A stretch of 47,095 nt of DNA from Polaribacter sp. Lineage in GTDB: Bacteria; Bacteroidota; Bacteroidia; Flavobacteriales; Flavobacteriaceae. Each line of letters starts with the position of its first letter. Position 1 is the stretch's first letter. The position numbers were made by a program, and so were the translations under genes. This document shows positions 42,802-47,095 of the stretch, in pieces. Under the pieces are notes generated by a model. It had not been told where the DNA came from. It saw nothing but the letters and a program-made list of their open reading frames with translations, and made no database searches. The DNA lies in NCBI GenBank assembly GCA_018663625.1, contig JABJPX010000025.1:1-47095 (forward strand), in the 5' to 3' direction.

Positions 42802-44139
42802 TTATTTGTTGGATACGTTTAAGGCGTTTTCTAAGGCTACTTTTTTAGCAATTACATCCAACATCGATTGTACATAATTTTGCTGCTGAGTATATAACTG
42901 ATTTTGTGCTTGCAACAAATCGAAGCTTGATGAGATGCCCTCAAAAAACTTAATGCGTTGCTTTTTTTCGATGCGCTCGGACAATTGAACGTTTCTTTTT
43001 GCAGTGGTGTAATTTTCGACACTGAGTTGATACTCATTTTTTGCTTTCTGCGCCATTAAACTTAAACGCTGCTTGGTTTCTTCTAAACGAATATCTGAGG
43101 TTTCTAAAGCAATTCTGGCCTGCGCCGTTCTTGCTTTTCTGGAAAAACTACTAAAAATAGGTACTTTTAAGCTGACTCCTAACAGAGAGGAATCGAACCA
43201 TTGTTGGCTTCTATTAAAAAAGCTAAAGGAATCGGAAAAGGCTTGATTTCCATAGTTGACAAATGCGGACAAACTGGGTAAGGCTTTGCTTCTCTCGAGT
43301 TGCATGAGTAAGCGTTTTGATTCTCGATCGTTTTCTGCAATTTTAAAATCGATATGATTGGAAAAATTAAAGGTTTCTGAAAGGAGTCCCAGGTCGATAT
43401 TCGTTGTTGCCAAGGTATCTAAACTATCGGTTAACACTAAGACGGTGTTGATGGAATTCCCCAATGCCAAATTTAACATTTGATAGGCAATGCCTTTCAT
43501 TTTCTCGAGATTATTCCGCTGATTTTTTAAAGTACCTAAAGTAATTTCTAATTGCTCAACATCTTCTTGCTCGTTAAATCCATTTTCGTAAATCTTTTGA
43601 GCATCGTGTAAATTTTTCTCTAAAATATTTACATTTCCAGCTAAAATAAGCAAGCTTTTTTCAGCAACTAAAACGGCTCCATAGGCATTTACTACAGCTT
43701 CTCTAGTTAATATCTCCGTTTTCTCATTGGCTTGTTCTGAAATTTTTAAATAGGCTTTTGATGCTTGCAATGCGACCAGATAAGACCCATCAAAAATTAA
43801 TTGTGACAGGGTAACCGATGCGCTAAGATTCTGTTTTTTTCCAAAGACAAATTGCTCATCAATTCCGTCATCATTAAAATCGGCCAAACTTACGGGTTGT
43901 TTTAAGAAATTCTGATAGTCAAAACTTGCGTTTATCTGTGGCAATCCAGTAGCGGAAGTTTCTCTAACGGTTTCTTTTGCAGAGGAAATTCCGTTTTTTG
44001 AGGCCTTGGTGTTGTAACTATTTTCGATGGCAAAATCAATCGCTTCGTTTAGGGAGATGCGCATGCTTTTTTCTTGGGCATGAAGGCCTAAACCCCAAAT
44101 AATTACAAAAAATAGGACTAATTTTTGTTTCATTTTCAT
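42802..44139 (-). CDS. TolC-family outer-membrane efflux protein
   Basis: This 445-residue protein has a signal peptide ending LGLHAQ, then two OEP repeats of long helices with short strands: ISLNEAIDFAIENSYNTKASKNGISSAKETV first, and the second half with KTEYQLS-like heptads and the SSFDLLQAQNQLYTQQQNYVQSMLD segment. It forms the trimeric exit duct of the efflux system. Its ATG overlaps the tetR stop (ATGA), so it is translationally coupled to its regulator. Confidence 0.93.
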   Translation of the reverse strand: MKMKQKLVLFFVIIWGLGLHAQEKSMRISLNEAIDFAIENSYNTKASKNGISSAKETVRETSATGLPQINASFDYQNFLKQPVSLADFNDDGIDEQFVFGKKQNLSASVTLSQLIFDGSYLVALQASKAYLKISEQANEKTEILTREAVVNAYGAVLVAEKSLLILAGNVNILEKNLHDAQKIYENGFNEQEDVEQLEITLGTLKNQRNNLEKMKGIAYQMLNLALGNSINTVLVLTDSLDTLATTNIDLGLLSETFNFSNHIDFKIAENDRESKRLLMQLERSKALPSLSAFVNYGNQAFSDSFSFFNRSQQWFDSSLLGVSLKVPIFSSFSRKARTAQARIALETSDIRLEETKQRLSLMAQKAKNEYQLSVENYTTAKRNVQLSERIEKKQRIKFFEGISSSFDLLQAQNQLYTQQQNYVQSMLDVIAKKVALENALNVSNK

Positions 44140-44735
44140 TTTTTTGTCAATTGAGTTTCTAATTGTTTAATTCCTTTTTCTGTTGCTATTCCTCTTAAAT
44201 GATATTCTAAGTAATAATCCATAAGTGTATTCATGGAGTACTTTTTTAACGGGAACAGTTCTTGGTCTTTTATCCCCACCATTCCATTAAAATACATTCT
44301 ACTAATAAAATCTTTGTCAATGGATTCTCGGAACAATCCAGATTGGATGCCCCGTTCTAAATTATCTTGAATGGTTTCGTGCATCATATGAAACTGCTTT
44401 TGTTTTAAGGATGCATATATCTTCGGATAGTATTTTTGCAATTGATAAACAGGGGATGATTTTTCATCATTTAAATGGTCTAAAACGGCCCTTTTAATGA
44501 AAAAAAGTTCATCAATTGGATTTAGTTTTCGTGCACATATTTCATCGATACTGTTGCAAATAGTATCAAACATAAACCCTGTTACGGCATCTACAAGGCT
44601 GGTTTTATTAGTGAAATACTTGTAAATGGTTTTTTTAGAAACCCCCAATGCATTCGCAATCTCGTCCATAGTAACGCTCTTAAAACCTAGGTTTAAAAAG
44701 AGTTCTTTAGATTTTTCTAAAATTTTTTGTTTCAT
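44136..44735 (-). CDS. TetR/AcrR-family repressor of the efflux operon
   Basis: The ATG at 44735 gives 199 residues starting with the DNA-binding domain: KILEKSKELFLNLGFKSVTMDEIANALGVSKKTIYKYFTNK (residues 4-44), a textbook TetR HTH. An upstream in-frame start would put 13 more residues through the promoter and is rejected. The C-terminal ligand-binding domain is helical and unassigned. It is the first gene of tetR-tolC-adaptor-pump, and a dyad over its own promoter argues for autorepression of the whole operon. Confidence 0.93.
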   Translation of the reverse strand: MKQKILEKSKELFLNLGFKSVTMDEIANALGVSKKTIYKYFTNKTSLVDAVTGFMFDTICNSIDEICARKLNPIDELFFIKRAVLDHLNDEKSSPVYQLQKYYPKIYASLKQKQFHMMHETIQDNLERGIQSGLFRESIDKDFISRMYFNGMVGIKDQELFPLKKYSMNTLMDYYLEYHLRGIATEKGIKQLETQLTKK

Positions 44736-44744
44736 AATCGAGCG

Positions 44745-44774
44745 CAAAGATACACTTGGAAACTTTAGAAACAA
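44745..44774 (-). promoter_or_regulatory. Promoter of the tetR-efflux operon (TTG / 19 bp / TATCTTTG)
   Basis: On the minus strand a TTG (44774-44772) and TATCTTTG (44752-44745) are separated by exactly 19 bp, a full match to the Bacteroidota minus-33/minus-7 arrangement. The minus-7 box lies 9 bp before the tetR ATG, so the leader is only a few bases. It is the best promoter in the window. Confidence 0.8.
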
Positions 44775-44786
44775 TAATAGTTTCCA
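44757..44786. promoter_or_regulatory. TetR-type operator dyad over the minus-33 element
   Basis: TGGAAACT (44757-44764) and AGTTTCCA (44779-44786) form a perfect 8-bp inverted repeat with a 14-bp spacer, 30 bp in total. It is centred on the minus-33 TTG of the tetR promoter. Arm centres are 22 bp apart, about two helical turns, comparable to long TetR-family operators. Binding here would block RNA polymerase. It also lies 72 bp upstream of the divergent polyprenyl synthase gene. Confidence 0.7.
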
Positions 44787-44858
44787 CAGTTTTACAATTA
44801 TTTAACATTTCATTCTTACGACAAATTTCTTTATATTATTTTTACAAAAAAATTAAAG

Positions 44859-45830
44859 GTGGACATACTACATTATCAAAAGGAGTTTCTAAACTATTTG
44901 GAATCTAAAAATTGGATTGATGAGCCTAAAAACTTGTACGAACCTATTGATTACATCTTAAAATTGGGCGGAAAAAGAATTCGACCTGTACTGACTTTAA
45001 TGACTGCCGATATTTTTTCTGCAGATTTTAAAAAAGCCTTACCCGCTTCATTGGCAGTAGAGGTTTTCCATAACTTTACTTTGGTACATGATGACATTAT
45101 GGATGCAGCACCTTTGCGAAGAGGGAAAGCAACGGTTCATGAAAAATGGGATACCAATACGGGAATTCTTTCTGGTGATGCTATGCTCATTTTGGCATAT
45201 CAATATTTTGAAAACTATGACCCAGTTGTCTTTCAGAAGCTCGCAAAATTATTTAGCAGAACGGCTTTAGAGGTTTGTGACGGACAACAGTTGGATGTTG
45301 ATTTTGAAACGAGAAATGATGTCACCATACCAGAATACATTAATATGATTCGTTTAAAAACTTCTGTTTTGGTAGCCGCAGCACTACAAATGGGGGCTAT
45401 TGTTGCAGAAACTTCTGAAGAGAATGCGCAATTAATTTATGATTTTGGATTGAATTTAGGGTTGGCTTTTCAATTGCAAGATGATTATTTGGATACTTTT
45501 GGGGACCCTGAAACGTTTGGAAAACAGATTGCAGGAGATATTATTGAAAATAAAAAAACATTCTTATATTTAAAATGTTTGGCCATTGCGAATAAAGAAG
45601 ATCAGCAAAAATTGGCTTTTTTCTACAAACAAAAACTGGAAGAAAACTCCATAAAAATAGCAGAAGTTACGCGCATTTTTGAATTGTATGACATTCCCAC
45701 ATTGGTCAAAGAGCAAATAAACAAGTACACTGAAAAGGCTTTTGAAACCTTGGAAGGAATGAAAATCGAAACGGAAAGCAAACAAAATTTAAAGAATTTT
45801 GGGCTTTGGTTGATGAATCGATCAGTGTAA
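44859..45830 (+). CDS. Polyprenyl diphosphate synthase (isoprenyl chain elongation)
   Basis: This enzyme condenses isopentenyl diphosphate onto allylic diphosphates. The start is a GTG at 44859, preceded by AAAG. The 323-residue product has LGGKRIRPVL (residues 36-45), the first Asp-rich motif DDIMD (78-82) followed by PLRRGKATVHEKW, and the second motif FQLQDDYLD near residue 210. The residues before the first DDxxD are not bulky in a way that lets me fix product length: farnesyl, geranylgeranyl or a longer quinone tail are all possible. A link to the carotenoid or menaquinone pathway is plausible. Confidence 0.9.
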   Translation: MDILHYQKEFLNYLESKNWIDEPKNLYEPIDYILKLGGKRIRPVLTLMTADIFSADFKKALPASLAVEVFHNFTLVHDDIMDAAPLRRGKATVHEKWDTNTGILSGDAMLILAYQYFENYDPVVFQKLAKLFSRTALEVCDGQQLDVDFETRNDVTIPEYINMIRLKTSVLVAAALQMGAIVAETSEENAQLIYDFGLNLGLAFQLQDDYLDTFGDPETFGKQIAGDIIENKKTFLYLKCLAIANKEDQQKLAFFYKQKLEENSIKIAEVTRIFELYDIPTLVKEQINKYTEKAFETLEGMKIETESKQNLKNFGLWLMNRSV

Positions 45831-45871
45831 TAATTTTTTCGATTATAGGGATAACTATTTAAAAATAATAG

Positions 45872-45879
45872 TACATTTG
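45872..45879 (+). promoter_or_regulatory. Minus-7 box TACATTTG of the tRNA gene
   Basis: TACATTTG fits TAnnTTTG and lies 14 bp before the first tRNA base, a sensible distance for a short 5' leader. Confidence 0.6.
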
Positions 45880-45893
45880 CCCACCAATATTTC

Positions 45894-45967
45894 GGTCCCA
45901 TAGCTCAGTTGGTTAGAGCATCTGACTCATAATCAGAGGGTCCTTGGTTCGAGCCCAAGTGGGACCA
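45894..45967 (+). tRNA. tRNA with CAT anticodon (elongator Met or lysidine-type Ile2)
   Basis: This is a complete cloverleaf. The acceptor arms are GGTCCCA (45894-45900) and TGGGACC (45960-45966) with discriminator A. The D arm is GCTC/GAGC. The anticodon stem is TCTGA/TCAGA with loop CTCATAA (anticodon 45928-45930), the variable loop GGGTC, and the T arm CTTGG-TTCGAGC-CCAAG. The 3' CCA is not encoded. It is not initiator-like, because the first acceptor pair is G-C. A CAT anticodon can be read as Met, or as Ile after TilS converts C34 to lysidine; the sequence alone does not settle this. Confidence 0.95.
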
Positions 45968-45979
45968 CATTATAAAACC

Positions 45980-46008
45980 AAGCCTTACAGCAATGTAGGG
46001 CTTTTTTT
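45980..46008 (+). terminator. tRNA terminator with GCAA tetraloop
   Basis: A 10-bp stem (45980-45989 with 45994-46003, one G-T pair) is closed by a GCAA loop and followed by Ts through 46008. It starts 12 bp after the tRNA. Confidence 0.9.
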
Positions 46009-46025
46009 GTAGTAGTTATACATCT

Positions 46026-46069
46026 CAAATATACTAAAAAAGTGGTTAACTGCCACTTTACTGCCACTT
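46026..46069. promoter_or_regulatory. Direct and inverted repeats with a minus-strand minus-7 box next to the tRNA
   Basis: ACTGCCACTT occurs twice with an 11-bp period (46049-46058, 46060-46069). An inverted partner, AAAGTGG at 46039-46045, pairs with CCACTTT at 46053-46059. On the minus strand a TATATTTG box (46026-46033) leads to an ATG at 46023 after two bases, but that frame stops after 12 codons. It looks like a leftover operator and promoter of a gene no longer present. A former integrase is one possibility. Confidence 0.4.
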
Positions 46070-46094
46070 ATATGACAATTATGATAAGAATAAA

Positions 46095-46110
46095 ACTAAA
46101 CCATAGGCAT
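46095..46110 (+). repeat. Direct repeat copy 1 (ACTAAACCATAGGCAT)
   Basis: First of three copies of a 14-16 bp sequence in the last kilobase. It is followed by TTCTTCTC. It lies 81 bp before the MORN-repeat lipoprotein gene. Confidence 0.75.
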
Positions 46111-46171
46111 TTCTTCTCCCTCGTTCAATTCTGTTATTTCTAAACCTCTTAAACAGGTTAGATACTTTTCT

Positions 46172-46179
46172 TATATTTG
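46172..46179 (+). promoter_or_regulatory. Minus-7 box TATATTTG of the MORN-repeat gene
   Basis: An exact TAnnTTTG match 12 bp before the ATG at 46192. It shows that this small gene has its own promoter lying downstream of repeat copy 1. Confidence 0.6.
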
Positions 46180-46191
46180 AAAAAAGATATT

Positions 46192-46659
46192 ATGAAAACA
46201 TTAGTAAGAAATATCATAATTTTAGTTTGTTTAATCTTATTTTTAAGTTGTTCTGTTACAAAGATTAAAATCTCTGAAAATCCAAAACTTGGCTATATTC
46301 AAACTAATTATATTAGTGGTCAGCTAAAAAACAAAACGTATATGAAAATTGATACTTTAGGTAACTGGATTTATAATGGTATTTCAAAATCTTATTATAA
46401 AAATGGTCAGCTAAAGTCTGAAGGGAACTTCAAAAATAATAAACAAGATGGTCAATGGAGGTCGTATTATGATAACGGTCGGTTAAAGTCTAAGGTATAC
46501 TACAAAGACGGAAAAGAAGATGGTTTATCTAATTTTTATTACAAAAACGGGCAGTTAAAGCAAAAAACAAACAATAATAATGATAAGCCAGGTGGAATTC
46601 CAGCTGGATTTTGGGAAAATGGAAGTTCTAGAAGACAGATTAAACCAATAAAAAACTAA
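46192..46659 (+). CDS. MORN-repeat (YwqK-like) lipoprotein
   Basis: The ATG at 46192 gives 155 residues; a TTG five codons upstream lies within the minus-7 box and is rejected. It has a lipoprotein signal (CLILFLSC, Cys21), then MORN-2 type repeats of about 22 residues with the pattern YY-K/D-NG-Q/R-LK-S-x-x-x-Y/F-K-x-x-K-x-D-G. Examples are SYYKNGQLKSEG, SYYDNGRLKSKV and FYYKNGQLKQKT. Similar proteins are called YwqK-family antitoxins, but here the signal peptide points to an envelope protein and no toxin is visible. It is flanked by repeat copies 1 and 2. Confidence 0.82.
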   Translation: MKTLVRNIIILVCLILFLSCSVTKIKISENPKLGYIQTNYISGQLKNKTYMKIDTLGNWIYNGISKSYYKNGQLKSEGNFKNNKQDGQWRSYYDNGRLKSKVYYKDGKEDGLSNFYYKNGQLKQKTNNNNDKPGGIPAGFWENGSSRRQIKPIKN

Positions 46660-46697
46660 TAGTTTATAGTTAAAACAAAAGAATTTTATAGACAACC

Positions 46698-46713
46698 ACT
46701 AAACCATAGGCAT
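46698..46713 (+). repeat. Direct repeat copy 2 (ACTAAACCATAGGCAT)
   Basis: Identical over 16 bp to copy 1 and continuing ATATCTTTTTC. It lies 39 bp after the MORN gene stop and 35 bp before the next ATG. Confidence 0.75.
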
Positions 46714-46748
46714 ATCTTTTTCTTTTAAAATTTTTGTAAATTGTAGGT

Positions 46749-47078
46749 ATGAAAAAGCTGTTATTTCTTTTATTATTTATTCCACTTGTTTCTTTAGGAC
46801 AGAAAATATATAGCGTTAATTATTCCTCAAGGTCAGACATAAAAGTTTATGTTGTTGACTACGAATCTCAAAGTGATTTAAAGGTCTACAAAGTTAATTC
46901 TGTATCAAAAGCAAGAGGAAACGAAGGATTATGGTATTTTGTTGACAATAAATCTCAAGCTGATAAAAAAATTTTTTTTGTAGATTATGTATCTCGTTCT
47001 GACTTAAAGGTATTTTTTGTTAAATATAAGTCTCGAGCAGGCTGGAGAAATAACTCTAAAAAGCATCTTATTTATTAA
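46749..47078 (+). CDS. Exported DUF6150-like repeat protein
   Basis: This 109-residue protein has a cleavable signal peptide (LLLFIPLVSLGQ). The mature part consists of about five short repeats of the form I/V-Y/F-x-V-x-Y-x-S-R/Q-S/A-D-x-K-V: YSVNYSSRSDIKV, YVVDYESQSDLKV, YKVNSVSKA (degenerate), FVDNKSQADKKI and FVDYVSRSDLKV. I associate this pattern with DUF6150, function unknown, probably a small all-beta repeat fold. Its TAA stop lies inside repeat copy 3. Confidence 0.75.
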   Translation: MKKLLFLLLFIPLVSLGQKIYSVNYSSRSDIKVYVVDYESQSDLKVYKVNSVSKARGNEGLWYFVDNKSQADKKIFFVDYVSRSDLKVFFVKYKSRAGWRNNSKKHLIY

Positions 47079-47089
47079 ACCATAGGCAT
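47076..47089 (+). repeat. Direct repeat copy 3 (TAAACCATAGGCAT)
   Basis: A 14-bp exact match to copies 1 and 2, continuing ATATCCTC to the window end. It contains the stop codon of the preceding gene. The array may continue past the window. Confidence 0.75.
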
Positions 47090-47095
47090 ATCCTC

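Noticed and set aside
43679..43688. CCATAGGCAT inside the tolC gene, matching 10 bp of the terminal repeat core.
   Set aside because: It lies in conserved coding sequence on the other strand and lacks the flanking ACTAA and ATATC bases. A 10-bp chance match in 47 kb of AT-rich DNA is not surprising.
46039..46110. Integron attC site at the terminal repeats.
   Set aside because: ACTAAAC is one base off the RYYYAAC core, and I see neither the complementary GTTRRRY partner nor an imperfect palindrome of attC size around the copies.
46192..46659. Reading the MORN protein as a YwqK antitoxin of a toxin-antitoxin pair.
   Set aside because: It has a lipoprotein signal and no toxin-like neighbour. 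The MORN repeats alone do not establish that role.

Overview
The window is a contiguous piece of a Bacteroidota chromosome, almost certainly from a marine member of the Flavobacteriaceae; a Polaribacter- or Tenacibaculum-like genus is a guess from overall protein flavour. Support comes from low GC, recurrent TAnnTTTG minus-7 promoter boxes, few Shine-Dalgarno sites, a type IX secretion (T9SS) sorting-domain protein, a PorT-like barrel, lipoproteins with short lipobox signals, an SDR-type threonine dehydrogenase and lycopene cyclase. Most of the window is core chromosome.

Layout. 1-4.1 kb: translation genes rplM(partial)-rpsI-rpsB-tsf, a strong terminator, then pyrH-frr. 4.2-10.2 kb: an MMPL/RND exporter, asnS, rpoN and a PAP2-like membrane protein. 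10.2-13.3 kb, minus strand: an ExbB / 4-TM protein / ExbD / ExbD / PorT-like barrel cluster. 13.6-18.3 kb, minus strand: asparaginase, a 0.6 kb gene-poor gap holding a decayed T9SS C-terminal domain, lepA, and a PD40 beta-propeller lipoprotein. 18.3-23.1 kb, plus strand: an M28 peptidase, then a tightly packed run of cytochrome c-like lipoprotein, YceI, OB-fold protein, DUF5777 barrel, DUF4345 and dusB. 23.1-23.8 kb: a scar in which the convergent junction of dusB and a lipoprotein gene is present twice, flanking about 0.5 kb with a truncated HTH-regulator-like ORF. 23.7-26.0 kb, minus strand: lipoprotein, LolE-like permease, rbfA. 26.2-29.4 kb, plus strand: mce, then ftsX-DUF3098-uppP-truB. 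29.4-32.7 kb, minus strand: crtY with an unknown partner, a thioredoxin-like protein and tdh. 32.9-37.5 kb, plus strand: two small lipoproteins and a 1134-aa secreted Asp-box protein with a T9SS tail. 37.6-44.7 kb, minus strand: recX, and a tetR-tolC-MFP-RND efflux operon with a recognisable operator in its promoter. 44.9-45.8 kb: a polyprenyl diphosphate synthase. 45.9 kb to the end: a CAT-anticodon tRNA followed by small secreted-protein genes separated by copies of a short direct repeat.

The regions most worth a second look are the repeat-separated small genes downstream of the tRNA (46.0-47.1 kb, cut off by the window end), the duplicated dusB/lipoprotein junction (23.07-23.77 kb), the TetR operator/promoter (44.75-44.79 kb), the 30-bp-spaced direct repeats upstream of tdh, and the rpsB leader hairpin. 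I saw no CRISPR array, complete transposase or integrase, or rRNA.
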